Position numbers and translations under genes: made by a program
DNA from: Capronia americana
Lineage: Eukaryota; Ascomycota; Eurotiomycetes; Chaetothyriales; Herpotrichiellaceae
Assembly: GCA_016110215.1 (NCBI GenBank)
Contig: JADWQD010000001.1
Span: 558,001-622,000 of the forward strand
Direction of reading: 5' to 3'
Length of the DNA: 64,000 bases
Shown here: positions 22,118 through 33,475 of the stretch, one piece after another
Position numbering within the stretch: position 1 is the first letter of the stretch
Layout of the letters: each line of letters begins with the position of its first letter
Notes under the pieces: generated by a model
What the model saw: the letters and a program-made list of their open reading frames with translations, nothing else
Told to the model about the DNA's origin: nothing
Database searches by the model: none

Positions 22118-24136
22118 ATGGCCACTTCTCCCGCGTGGATTGCTGACCTACACTCTATTCTCGAAGACCACGAAATCATCCAGCCACATTCCCCGCTCTA
22201 CCAAGAAGAGACCAAGACATGGGCAGCCCAAAGGAATCTGAGCCCCAAGGTACTCCTCCGCCCTGGGTCAGTGGAGAGGCTAGCTCGTGCCCTGGCTTAT
22301 CTCAATGACACGGAGCTAGACTTCGCCGTCAGATCCGGCGGGGTTGGCTCTAGCTCCGCCAACGACGTGCTCATCAGCCTTGGTGCGTTCGATGGATTCG
22401 AACACGAACCCGCTGCAGGGACCATCACGGTTGGGGCCGGCCAGACATGGGGAGAAGTCGACCAGAAGCTAGAACAAGCAGCATCTGGTTATGCAGGTGA
22501 GGAGGCTGGTCTTCCCTCTGACTACCAGTGCCTCACATCCCAACAGCACTGAGCGCACGGTGCACCTTCGTCGGTGTCGGCGGCAGCGTGTTATCTGGCG
22601 GCATTTCCTGGGCGTCGTCCGAGTTCGGAATGACTTCTGACCCGCACAACTTGCTCGACGCGCAGGTCGTCACGATGGAGGGTCGAGTCATGTGGGCGTC
22701 ACAAGAACCAGACTTACTGTGGGCGCTGCGTGGTGGTGGAGGTGGGTTTGGCGGTCAGTGTGCTCTGCTCTCCTCTGCTCTGTTGACTCATGCGTCTAAC
22801 ATGCTCAGTCGTGACGGCGCTCAAGCTCAAGGTTCACAAGTATACCAACGCCATCTACACAGGCAACATCATCATCCCGAACGATGCGCTGCCTGAACTC
22901 GCCAGGGCGGTCTCTGAATTCACGCGCAAATCCCAAGATCCCAAGATGGCAATGCATCTCTTCTGTCTCGACCTCGCCCACGCGGCGCTGTCAGGTCAAC
23001 AGCCTAAGCCTGGGATCATGATTGTGGTCTACGATGCCAATGGAGAAGCTCATGGTCGTAGTGCCGACGGGTTCGGCTGGGCGTTGAATATCCCTGGCAT
23101 AGTCGACAATACTCGAACTATGACCTACGTCGAGGCGAACCAGCAGCAAGGTAAGCAAGCCTACCTACCTACCTATCCATGAGAACATGTTTTGTTACCC
23201 TTTTCTGGGCCCTGCTCATGCTTCCATTCACGTTGCGCGCTGGGCTGACAAAACGCCCTACGTGTACAATCAGACAACCTCCGCGTCGCCATGGGCATGA
23301 CAAACAGCTGGATGTCGGCGCCCACAATCCCGCACGCACATCTAACCGACTCCCTCATCCTCCGAGCATGGACCTGGTTCAATAATCTTCTGGAACAAGA
23401 CCCACGGCAAAGCGCCGGAGCATTCGTGCTCTTCGAAATCATGCAACCTGTAAGTATTCTGCATGCATACCTTATACCTTGGACTACATGATCAAGCCCA
23501 CATCCACGTGCACTTCCGATGAAGACTTCCGCTTCCCCCAACTAACGAGCTTCTGCACTTATAGCCGGCCTTCTCATCGAACGCCTCCCCCGAAGCGACA
23601 GCCTGGCCGCGCAGACCCAACAGACATATCCTCCAGCTAGGGACCGGGTCGTTCCCAAGCTCCACCGAATCAGAATCGGGTTCAGGATCAGAATCCGATA
23701 CCCTCTCCCTCGCGGCGTTGGCCAGAGCGCCCTATGAGATCCACAGTGCGCATACCCCGGCAGACTATCTCCCTAGTTTCATTCAGTCGTTCAACGACGT
23801 CGAGGCGGTAAGTCAGCAAGCACTCGATATATATCCGGCACTACTTTTATTCTGCTATGAGAATAGGATGTCGCTTTTGTCGCTCCTTTGTCCTTTTCTA
23901 GCTTTTGTCGCTCCCTTGTCCTTTTCTATTTCCTCCTGGTTCGTAGTTCCTCCTTCTTCCTTCCTGGTCCCTGTTTTGCTGTCGCCACGAGTGTCATCTA
24001 TTTCGACGCGCTGTTTGCTAACGCCACGGTGTCATGTCTTTCGGCACTGCAGATCTATGGTGCGAATTATGCCAGGTTAAAGGCCGCGAAGAGGCGGTAC
24101 GATCCGCGGGGAAGGCTCGGTGGGCATTTCGCCTGA
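22118..24136 (+). CDS. FAD-linked oxidoreductase, BBE-like
   Basis: Predicted 476-residue flavin oxidase of the FAD_binding_4 / berberine-bridge family, which oxidises alcohols, sugars (to lactones) or alkaloids. Six exons: 22118-22496, 22547-22753, 22809-23150, 23274-23449, 23565-23807 and 24053-24136; introns of 50, 55, 123, 115 and 245 nt, all phases closing. FAD-domain marks: LLRPGSVERLARAL, FAVRSGGVGSSSAND, CTFVGVGGSVLSGGISW, EPDLLWALRGGGGGFG. The C terminus has NYARLKAAKRRYDPRGRLGG, the usual family end. Residue 76 is Val where bicovalent members have the flavin-binding His of RxGGH; Cys132 sits at the other attachment site. No signal peptide is evident, so it is probably intracellular. 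Confidence 0.9.
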
Positions 24137-24497
24137 GGATACCATACGCTACGGTGTGGTTCTGTGCGCTGTTCAGTGCACAGGACACAGAGGGCATATG
24201 GTCCAGCTCGGGACCGCAGAGCGTAAGAGGATCGGTCGGCGCAGCATGTGAAGAGCAGGTGTGGAGGTTTCTCTCAGCGCGGATGGTGTGGCGGATGGAT
24301 CACCGAGTGGAAGGGCATTGAAATTGGTTTGAACCGCATCGCATCCCAAATATAACCGGCATGATGCGTTTCTATTCCTTCTCGTTCTCTCATCTATTGA
24401 TCTTCATGCTCTATGACGGCTAATGCGCGGTCGGAAGGTAATCTACCTGTGAGTGAGTGAGTGAGTGAGTGTGTGTGTGTGTCCATCTCTCCATCTC
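24137..24497. other. Convergent intergenic spacer with microsatellite
   Basis: 361 nt between the 3' ends of the FAD oxidase and the UNC93-like gene. Apart from the GAGT/GT array near its right end, nothing is seen. Confidence 0.5.
24449..24482. repeat. Compound microsatellite (GAGT)n-(GT)n
   Basis: About five GAGT units followed by about six GT units, just downstream of the UNC93-like stop codon. Confidence 0.9.
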
Positions 24498-26250
24498 TCA
24501 CGCCACGACAACCCCCTTCTCCAACACTTCCTCCCTGGTCTTCTCATCGACGACCGAACCACTCCTCGCGAGCATCTCCTTCTGATGTTCTCTCTCGATC
24601 TGCTCGTCGGCAACCAGGCCCTCGATGCGCGCGCGCTCCTCCCAGCGATGCGGCACAATGACGTTCTCCTCCAAGAAGTAGTTCGTGTCCTTGACGCAGA
24701 ACCAGATGATGCCGAGCAAGAAGACCAGCCCGACGGCATAGAGAGTGAACTGGACGATCAGCTGGTCGATGTACGAGACGTTCTTGCTGTCGAGGACGAA
24801 AGAAATGCACATCCCCAAGGCGGTGGTGCCTTTGAACAGCCCGGCCAAGCGCGAACATTGCACGGGGTCGTTGGACAGGGCGCCGAGCGTCCACTGCACG
24901 ACGATCTGGTATGTCGCGTATATGATGCCTGTTGGCCACCATTAGCTATTGGACGACGGGGAGCACAACGACGACGGGCGTTTCGCTTCATTTCAAACTC
25001 ACCAGAGAGGAGATACAAGACAAACCCGGCGCCAAAGGCACTGTCGCTCCAGTCGACCCCGGGAGGTGTGTTCTTCTGGCGGTTGATGTCGTTCTTCGTG
25101 ATCCAGGCGGCCAGGCCGGCGTTGGTGGCCAGGCAGATGATCCCCACGATAATGGCGCCGATCATGCCTCGAATGCGCCGCGATTTGATGTAGCTGGTGT
25201 CCATGATGTAGGCGAGGAGTAGGGGGCACGGCATCATGATGAACTGGAAGAGCACGTTGTTCAGCGAGCGGGTGCGCAGGTTGAAGTAATAGGCGTTGAT
25301 GCTGGATAGGAGAGCCTGTGAAGAAGTGGATTTAGTGGGAGGTCCGCGCGGGAGAGGCTCTCTGAAAGCTTACGAGGTTCATCTCGGCGACGAAGATGCC
25401 CGGGATGAGCGCCAGGATCTTGTAGTCCGTAAACCACATGACCAGGCCCTTGATCTCCTCCATGACTCTTGGCTGCGTGAAGATGGCGATGTGGGTGCCG
25501 TCGTCCCGGACGACCTTTCTCGGGGAGATGATGAAGAGGAGAGAAATCGCGATGGCCATGCACATTATGACAATGCTAAGCTCTAAGTTAGCATGCAGTC
25601 TGCTTCGGCGCGGACAACGTGCGGCGGCCAAACTCACAAGACGGTGTAGACAGCGTTGGAAACACCCGTGGACTCGGTCTGGTGGTAGTTGACTCCAAAG
25701 GCGATGAGGCTGCCAATCGTGCCACCAAAGGACGTGAACACCCATTGCCAGGTGATGAACAGGGCCTTCTGGTCTTCCTCTGCGTAGGCAAACTGCACGA
25801 ACCCGGCCGCAGTCCATAGGCACCCGGCCGTCACGCCCAGCGTCGCGCCCGCGAAGTAGGGAAACCAAGCATGACCTTGTCGGTCAAAGTACCAGAGGCC
25901 GCCGACGTAGAGAGGGTAGCCCAGGGCACCAAATGCCATGGTCAACTTTGGCCCAACCAGATTGAGGATCGCACCTCCGATCCAGCCGAACAGGCAAAAC
26001 AAGCCATACAGGACGGCGTTGGTGGTGGAGGCCACTGTTTGGGAAGAGGGACGGCCACCTCCCGCACCAAGCCCCGTCAGTGCGAGGTATATGCCTGGAA
26101 GACAGAACAAGATCCTGACACCGCGTCAGTACGCTCTCGACCGGTAGAGAGCCGAGACTCAACTCACCCTCCGACAACGAAGTTCTGATTGATGGGACGG
26201 TTGAGCCGGAGCTTGCCCTTCCCGAAGGAAGGCTCGTACAAGAAACTCAT
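24498..26250 (-). CDS. UNC93-like MFS transporter (DUF895 family)
   Basis: Predicted 501-residue polytopic membrane protein of the UNC93-like branch of the major facilitators. Five exons: 26250-26168, 26114-25638, 25575-25374, 25315-25003 and 24928-24498; introns of 53, 62, 58 and 74 nt. The start MSFLYEPSFGKG is the first ATG of the exon whose splice gives the conserved GIYLALTGLGAGGGRPSSQ segment. About 11-12 membrane segments are visible; the tail after residue 440 is cytosolic and highly charged. Fungal relatives have no settled substrate. Divergent from the amidase with a shared 1.1 kb promoter region, so co-regulation is likely. For the third exon the acceptor must be the CTTAG at 25576-25580, because the two upstream AGs give stops. 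Confidence 0.88.
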
Positions 26251-27326
26251 GGCTTGTGGTGTAATGGAGCAGAAGAAGACTTAGAAGAACAATACTGCAA
26301 CCACCGCTGGGAGCAAAGACGCCGGATGTCAGCCGGATGAGCAGCTGGTCAACCACCCCGTCTTATATACCGCCGATCCTTATAATCTCCAAGGCTGGTG
26401 CGACAGCAGAGGTGATTATTTCCCTGCACCACAATCATTGCCGGAAGGCTTTGAAGGCAGGGTATCAGGCTGCATTATCTCCCTTGCAGCCAGTAGCGAT
26501 TGTTGGAACGGACTGATCTTCTTATCGACTACATTAGGACGTCGAGGGGGGATCTCGCCTACGCATCCAGACGCCGCTGATGTGCGTCTCCGGGACTGTG
26601 ACACCGTCCATGTTGCAGAGCGTGGAGGGCAGATACGGGCTGCAGGCCGGGAGATCGTCGTGGTGCATCAGGAGGAAGGACGTGCGGTTAGAGGCGTCGA
26701 TGTGTGATTGCACCAGCAGCAGGGGCAGCAGCAGCGATGGTATAGCTTCGCGCCAATGCCAATGACGTCTCGTCTGGGATCCACGATGGGGCCTCGGGGG
26801 GCCAGGGGGGCTCAACTACATCTCTCCATCCTTCATCTCTCTTTCCTAACGCGGCCGTTGCGTCTTACCAGCAGCACGATCGACATCGGAGGCACCACCT
26901 CCCTGGTCCCTGAAGATAGGCCTCCCCTTCTGCAGTAGCATGGACTGGATCTGCTGATAGGACGGTTCCGGCTATCAAGGCGGCAGACTTCCGGCCGCGC
27001 TACTCCGCGTCTTGTCTATCTCGACCTCGGTGCAGATATGCACGAGAGAGTCTAACTCAACGCCTAGATTGGTCAAGGCCACAGCTGAGAAACACAAGAG
27101 TACGCTGAGTTCTAAGAACAATGGGCCACATGCATGCGTACGTAGTAAGACCAGAGCACCTCCACTTCTTGGATACTTCAGAATCTAGAAAGATAGGGAT
27201 CAAGGCAGACGAACCGCAAGGCAATCTTGAGGCACCTCCTTCCTCGCACCGTGATAATTCAGCTCGCTTCTCTCTCAACATACCATTTCACTGCCCAGCC
27301 CTCATCTCTCAGCAGCAGCAACAACA
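26251..27326. other. Divergent promoter region (UNC93-like / amidase)
   Basis: 1,076 nt with no recognisable gene. A short GCAGCAGCAG tract lies near 26715 and another (CAGCAGCAGCAACAACA) just before the amidase ATG in its 5' leader. Short open frames on both strands have no family resemblance. Confidence 0.5.
26363..26369 (-). promoter_or_regulatory. TATA box of the UNC93-like gene
   Basis: TATATAA on the minus strand about 115 nt before the ATG at 26250. Assigned by position. Confidence 0.45.
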
Positions 27327-29151
27327 ATGATTTCCAAGGAAACGTGGGTCGAAAAGGCCAAAAGCGCACGAGATTATCGCGATGAGACACTGAAGAAAGT
27401 TGATCCGCCATTCGATCCTCTCCCAGACCCATTGCCTCTTTCCTCCCAGGACTTGCCAAAGAAGTATCTCACGCCCCGTGAGTATGAGCTTACGCAGAAC
27501 TATGATGCCATTGAGCTCCTTGAGATGCTGCGGAGCAAGAAAGTCACGTCGGAAGAGTTGACGCGGGCATTCTTACGGAGAGCTGCCTTGGCTCAGTATG
27601 CGGTAAGTCTGGCCAGCACTGCTCAACAGGCGCAAGCGATATCCTAGTACTGAAGGTGAAGCGGCGTGCAGGTTAACTGCGTTACCGAATTGATGTGGGA
27701 CGAAGCCATTGAGAGGGCCAAATATCTCGACTCACTGCCAGAGCCCGTTGGCCCGCTTCACGGGCTGCCCATCTCGGTAAGTTGATTCGTTTTCTTCGAG
27801 CAAAGTGATGAACAAAACCTGACTTGGTCGCGCAGGTTAAAGAGCACCATAATATGGGCGGAAAGGGAAAGACAACCCATGCTTCATATGTGGCGTGGAT
27901 TGGCATGCCTGCCGACCCAAATCCGTTAAACGACCACCTGTGGAATGCCGGCTGCGTCTACTACGTCCGCACGACGGGTCCCCAAACGCTTATGTCGCTT
28001 GAGTGCGACAACAACATCTACGGCAGGACCGTCAACCCGTGGAATCGCAATCTGACTTGTGGTGGAAGTAGTGGCGGAGAAGGCGCGCTTGTAGGATTCC
28101 GCGGCAGTGTCTGGGTCAGTATATATCCCCACCCTCTGGACGTTGCACTCCAAAGTCCTTCGGCGCTATAGCATGTTGCTGACACGAATAGGGTCTCGGG
28201 GGCGATATTGGTGGCAGTGTCCGAGCGCCAGCAAGCAATTGCGGCGTCTACGGCTTCAAACCAACCTGTAAACGCATCCCCCTCAAGGGCATGCGACACA
28301 CCATGGATGGCAAAGACTCTGTCCTTGCAACGTTCGGCCCGCTTACACAAAGCCGCGAGACAATCAACTTATTCATGAAGCTCATTTTGGACACGGAGCC
28401 GTGGCGATGGGATCCATCACTCACCGTCAAGCCGTGGACGCCGGAGAAGTTCACCAGGCCCTTGAAAGTGGCCATTGAGTGGTCCGACGGCGTGGTCAAG
28501 CCCCATCCGCCCATGATCCGAGCCTTGAGCATGGTCGCCGAAGCGTGCAAGGCAGCAGGCATGGAAGTCGTCGACTGGGAACCCTACAAACACGACAAAG
28601 CCTGGGAGATCGTCTCAGGCCTCTATTTCCCCGATGGCGGGGAGATGATCCTGGCTCCCCTGAAGGAGATTGGTGAACCCATCCTCCCGTTGACCAAGTT
28701 CATTACCGAGGAGCAACCGAATGTAAAGAGCCGCACCATGCACGAGTACTGGGAATTGTGCGTGGAAAGGGACAACTACCGCGAAGAATACGCCGCGCAC
28801 TGGAGCAAGACCGCCGAGTCGGGAAGAGAAGTCGACGTGATTATCTGTCCCACCACGCCTGGGGCGGCGCCGTTGCACGAGACGGCGAGATACTGGCCGT
28901 ACACCAGCCAATGGAACCTGCTGGATTACCCGGCAGCGGTCTTCCCAGTCACGTTTGTGGACGTGGAGAAGGACAAGAAAGAGGAAGGCTACGTGCCGAT
29001 GAACGCGCAGGACAAGTACAACTACGATTTGTACGAGCCGGAGAAGTGGGTCGGTGCGCCGGTGAGCTGTTGCATCGTAGGCAGGAGGTATATGGACGAG
29101 AAGGTCATGGCAGCCTTGGAGGCGGTTGAGAAGGCAATGGGGAGGAAGTAG
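27327..29151 (+). CDS. Amidase (amidase-signature / FAAH-like)
   Basis: Predicted 539-residue hydrolase that cleaves a carboxylic amide to acid plus amine or ammonia. Four exons: 27327-27602, 27672-27776, 27836-28114 and 28192-29151; introns of 69, 59 and 77 nt. The Ser-cisSer-Lys triad is intact: Lys129 (SVKEHH, formed across intron 2), Ser205 (GGSSGGEGAL) and Ser229 (GGDIGGSVRAPAS, formed across intron 3). The spacings match fatty-acid amide hydrolase and the fungal acetamidase (AmdS) group; the substrate in this subfamily varies and is not predictable here. No signal peptide or membrane anchor is seen. Divergent from the UNC93-like carrier and upstream of the dioxygenase. Confidence 0.92.
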
Positions 29152-29820
29152 AGTAGCTGTGCACCCTTCCCTGTTCCTTCGAATATCGACTCTACGATGA
29201 ATATCAGGATTCTGCGGCTTGGGACTGACTCACCTGTGAGACCTGAATTGGCAGTTGGCATTATTGTGTGAGACGCGTCAATTGCACCCGCGATGTCCAG
29301 CCGAGGAACCATCGGCCAAACAAGATGGAAAGACTCTCTTTCCTGTTTGAGCCGAATGGTTGAGGCGAGCTCTCCAAAGAACTTTCATTTGACTTTGACA
29401 TGCCCCGCATCCATTCTGGGCATTACTTGTACAGGGCACCGATAAGGACTCTCTTGCCCAGTTGAGAGGCTGTTCGGAACACATGCTTCGTGATAGTGTA
29501 TCAGGCAAGTGCTGAGATCTCCGCCGCAACGTGGCATGGCAGAATGCGGGTAGGAAAACATCACCTACCTGTCCACCACCACGGAATAGGTAGGTGAGAT
29601 AGAATAGATCGTCCGTCGCATTGGGTAACTTACCTGCATCCTGTTGTTGGGGCTTCGGACCTCGTTCATCACGTTCGAGTGTACTGTGTATGTATTTGAA
29701 GGCTCGTCTAGAGCAGGAGCACGGGCACGCCTTTATCGCACCAAGCCGAGGTAGCGAGAGTCGGTCTTCAGTCAGCGTTTTCAGGCTCTTTATCGTCGTT
29801 GACCTTCCATCGTCGTCGGT
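29152..29820. other. Promoter region of the dioxygenase gene
   Basis: 669 nt between two plus-strand genes. It holds the amidase 3' end and the dioxygenase promoter; TACCTGTCCACC-like and TAGGTAGGTGAG-like short words occur near 29560-29600. No gene seen. Confidence 0.4.
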
Positions 29821-31068
29821 ATGGCGCCCTCAGCGGTCGAAATCCCCGTGATCGTTCCAAAAACCTTCTCCACACAGACGATCACGAATGGAGCGACTCA
29901 CAATGGGGATCTAAAAGGTCCTTCCTCGCCACTGCCCGAGGTGAAGACCTTCGATGGAGCAAGCTGCTCGGTTGAGGAGTTGGTTGCCGCTCTTCGTGTC
30001 GCTGGCGGTGTGGTGATTCGCGGATTGTTGAATGCCGATGAAATTGCCAGTCTCGAGAAGGATACGAGACCTTGGTTGGAGAAGGACAATGCTTGGGGGG
30101 AGGGAGGTGGTGAGGGTAAGTGCGAACTGCTCTGGCCGCCTTCACCGGATGCCTGGACTCTGAACGGCCAGCACTCGAAGGATGTTGCCAGGATCAGAGG
30201 CTGAGAGATAATCGCTGATAATCCCTCATTTCCGTGAACAGGCGAATTTTTCCCCAAAGAGACCCGCCGGGCTTTTGGCATGGTGACCAAGTCCAGAACG
30301 TTTGCAGAACGGATTGTCGCACATCCTCTGTGGGCGGGAGTCACAGACGCTCTGTTGAGCAGTCATCTACATTGGAACTGGGTGAGTATGGCGTGCTGCA
30401 ACCACCCGTCGACGGCCTTGGATTCTCCAGCACCGCAGCTGACACCTCCTTAGATTGGCGAGAAGAATGAGCCCTCCGTCTCCCGCCCACAGTTGAACAA
30501 CACGATCGTGTTCAGCATAGGACCCGGAGCTCGCGATCAAGCCTTGCACCGAGACGACCCGATCCACCATGTCTATCACCCAGCGGCCGCAACGCATGAG
30601 ATCGGCCGTGACGCAGGTATAGGCTTTTTCGTCGCTGGCAAGAAAACCACTCGACGTAACGGTGCTACTCGCTTCATCCCGGGCTCGCACCTTTGGGACT
30701 ACGCAGCGGGTCCGCCTCGCGAGGACCAAACCTTCTACGCGGAGCTGGAGCCGGGTGATGGGTTCATGGTACTGTCTGGATGCTTTCACGGTGGGAGTGC
30801 GAACAAGACAGATCAACCCGGTGAAGACGGCGTCGTCAGGGAAGAGGAACGGCTGGTATACAGTACGTTCATGACGAGAGGGTATTTGAGGCAGGAGGAG
30901 AATCAGTATCTTGTCAATCCGGTTGAGAAGGTCAGGGAACTGCCCGACAGTTTGCAGGAATTGGTGGGATACGGGTTGAGCAAGCCGTTCTTGGGATGGG
31001 TTGATCTGAAAGATCCGATGTTGTGGTTGCATCCTGAGAGGCCACAGAAGTCGGGGGATCTGTTCTAG
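29821..31068 (+). CDS. Phytanoyl-CoA dioxygenase-family Fe(II)/2-oxoglutarate enzyme
   Basis: Predicted 349-residue non-haem iron oxygenase that would hydroxylate a small molecule using 2-oxoglutarate and O2. Three exons: 29821-30115, 30242-30381 and 30454-31068; introns of 126 and 72 nt. The iron triad is present: His177 and Asp179 (ALHRDD) and His257 (GCFHGGSANKT). Arg287 (STFMTRGY) is placed to bind the 2-oxoglutarate carboxylate. Residues 1-40 look like a poorly structured leader; no peroxisomal PTS1 (it ends GDLF), so this is not a classic phytanoyl-CoA hydroxylase. Fungal relatives act in secondary metabolism (verruculogen synthase-type) and in catabolism. Last gene of the accessory block. 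Confidence 0.9.
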
Positions 31069-31688
31069 GTCAGGTGTATCTCTAAGCGAGCAGTTACACG
31101 TCACTCAAGCTCCGGACATCATAGCCTTGAGCAAGATGATGTATCATGTTTGTCAACGGAAACTTTGTCGAGCACGTAGTTCGAGATAATGCAACGCAAT
31201 ATTCAGGTGTGCCCAAAGACCATCACCTCGCCGAAGAATCATAGGGAGGGGCCATCTTGTGAAGGGCCAGATGTCGCTGGTTGGGGTTGGATGCGATGAA
31301 GTCAAAAAATTTTAATTGATTAGCTCTCCGCTTTGTCGAAACAGGTGTCAGCCATTCCCGTAAGGACGACAAGTTAAGATAAGAGATATAAACCAAGGAT
31401 TGTCAGAAGCGTGATGAGATATCTGGACCTAAGTGAAAAGTATTGTAGTGGCCAAACCAAGGAAAATCGAATGACCCGCAACACGCCACGAGTCATGCAG
31501 AGTCCACATGTCTCGATAAATGACTCGCCGCGACGCGACTTTTCTAAACAGCAGCCGCCGAATATGGACCTCGAACGAGACCCTTTTTGTCGCGAAACCC
31601 AGCTCCGATCAGTAGCGCGTTGCAGCCTTTGACATCTGAGCATAATCTCTCTAGAGGACTCTGCCAGCTTAATCGCTTATTTGCTAAG
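31069..31688. other. Intergenic spacer
   Basis: 620 nt between the dioxygenase and the CHY zinc-finger gene, marking the change from accessory to housekeeping genes. An open frame at 31411-31632 has no family resemblance. Nothing else seen. Confidence 0.5.
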
Positions 31689-32353
31689 ATGTGGTAGGCT
31701 CAAAATCCTCACAGAGACAATTTTACTCGTGACTGACGGTGGGGAAAGCAAACATGTCTTAAACGCACAAGTATCCATCCGATCGCCATGCTGTAAGTAA
31801 GCCCAATGTCCTGATGTCGGGTATGCTGCTCGACTGACACTAATTTGCCATCAAGGTCGGAAATGGTTCGACTGCGCAGAATGCCACGCCGAACAAGAAA
31901 CACATCCGCTTATGCAGAGTTTTGACATGGTAAGTCAAAAGCGTACATACTGATAGCCGGTCGCGGGGCAACGAGGCTGATCATTGAGCAGACTTTTATA
32001 TGCAAGAAATGTAAGAAGGCATTCCGAAAGGATACGAAGGATTGGGATGAGAGGTAGGTCTTATGCCGCTGACGGCTCGGCCTTGACTTGGGTTAGCATC
32101 GAGTTAAGCCATGGTTGCAGTGACGAATACTGTCCCAATTGCGATAATCACTTTGTGATTGATGCGCTTACACCGAAGGCGGCACTGAAGGTGGAGGGAG
32201 AGGACGCAAGGATAGATTCAAGGTGAGTGTTCTCCGAGCGCCTGGGAGGATGCAGCTAACCACTGGATCAGAATGCTCAAGGACGATCGAGTCAAGCAGG
32301 AGGAGCAGCAGACGATATTCGACATCAAGGGCGGGACAGAGAGACTGATCTGA
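31689..32353 (+). CDS. CHY-type zinc-finger protein (Hot13-like)
   Basis: Small zinc protein, 122 residues, six exons: 31689-31693, 31749-31792, 31856-31929, 31992-32053, 32121-32222 and 32272-32353; introns 55, 63, 62, 67 and 49 nt. It has the CHY-domain ligand pattern: CKH at the N terminus, SPCC, CAECHAE, CKKC and CPNCDNH. Yeast Hot13 with this domain helps keep the intermembrane-space import receptor Mia40 active; whether this copy does the same is inference. The first coding exon is only ATGTG: splicing it over a 55-nt intron (CTGAC branch site, AAAG acceptor) yields MCKHVLNAQ, supplying both start codon and first zinc-binding Cys. Without it no in-frame ATG exists. The tail (ARIDSRMLKDDR..) is charged. 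Confidence 0.85.
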
Positions 32354-32512
32354 TATGAATCACGGCAAATCATGGACTAATCAAGGCGCTGCATGGAGAT
32401 GGGTGGTCTGGCTTGACCCAAAAGTGCCTTTTGACGTCTTTATTCTGATTTGACCTATTGCCAGAACTCCAGTCGCTCATGCATATGATGATACAAGGCT
32501 TCTCCCCATCGC

Positions 32513-33475
32513 TCACTCGTCGGCCCCACCCTCGCCTTCAGGTCCTGGCCTCGTGGGAAGAGATGATGTGGCAGACGCCGTGGTGCCTCTAGCACCCGGC
32601 TTCTTCTTCGCCTGCTCCTCCTGCTTCTCCGCTTCGATTGTCTTGACGTACTGCTCGATCTGATCTGCGGGGAGCATCTCGATGATCTTTCCAGGAGCCA
32701 TAATGGCAATCTCAATATTCTTTGCACCAGTTTGAACGACTTCGAGCAGTGACTTGACGGTCAACGTAATGGTTGCTTCTCGGTCCATATCGTCCTTGTG
32801 GTTTCGTTCGAGGAATTCGCGGACGGTCTTGCTAGATCGACCGATTGCGTTTGCTTTCCTACGCGTAGTCAGCATCAATTCAACCATCGGAGGAGTCCCA
32901 CCAACCATGCGGAATAAATGCCTGAGGGCTCAGTCTGGTATAGCTTTGGTTCCTTGTCGCCCTTGTCAAACCCAATGATGAGCGTGCTGATACCAAAGGG
33001 TCTGACACCACCACTCTGTGTGAATCTCTGTTGTACACCAGCCACGTATTTTGTGATGTATTCGATAGTGACAGGGTCCTCGACTGTCAATCGATGTGAT
33101 TGCGCCTCAACTCTTGCCTTGTCAATCAATATCCGAGCGTCGGCGTTGAGACCGGCAAAGGCAAGGCAGACGTGAGTGTCGATGAGGCCGATCTTTGATG
33201 GTGTAATTCTGGTGTCTTGCAGCTTCATGGCTGACCTCTTTTCGCAGCCCAGCACCACTATGTCTTTACCCTTGACGCCCACGGCGCAGGTTCCTCGCTT
33301 AACTGCTTCGAGAGCATATTCGACCTGAAAGACGTGGCCATCGGGACTGCCCCAATTAGCCGCATTCGACTGCGTGAGTAGATGTATTACCTGAAGACTA
33401 GATCCGTTAGCAGTGAGCATTCGACCGGCCAGAGACTGACTTACCGGAAAGAGCACGATCGTAGCCTGAAGCCAT
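32513..33475 (-). CDS. PRE6: 20S proteasome subunit alpha 4 (PRE6/PSMA7)
   Basis: Outer-ring alpha subunit of the 20S proteasome, 274 residues. Four exons: 33475-33445, a 7-nt microexon 33397-33391, 33346-32906 and 32858-32513; introns 47, 44 and 47 nt. The N terminus is MASGYDRALSVFSPDGH, where V-F-S is encoded across the microexon; then FQVEYALEAVKRGTCAVGVKG, RITPSKIGLIDTHV, QRFTQSGGVRPFGISTLI, LYQTEPSGIYSAW and SLLEVVQTGAKNIEI, all alpha-4 signatures. The C-terminal extension after residue 245 is Glu/Lys-rich then Gly/Thr-rich and longer than in yeast. Divergent from NDUFS6 with 326 nt between starts. Intron 3 uses a weak GTTGGT donor. Confidence 0.95.

Noticed and set aside
24465..25193. 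242-codon plus-strand frame over the UNC93-like gene
   Set aside because: Runs antisense through a well supported exon-intron gene and has no family features.
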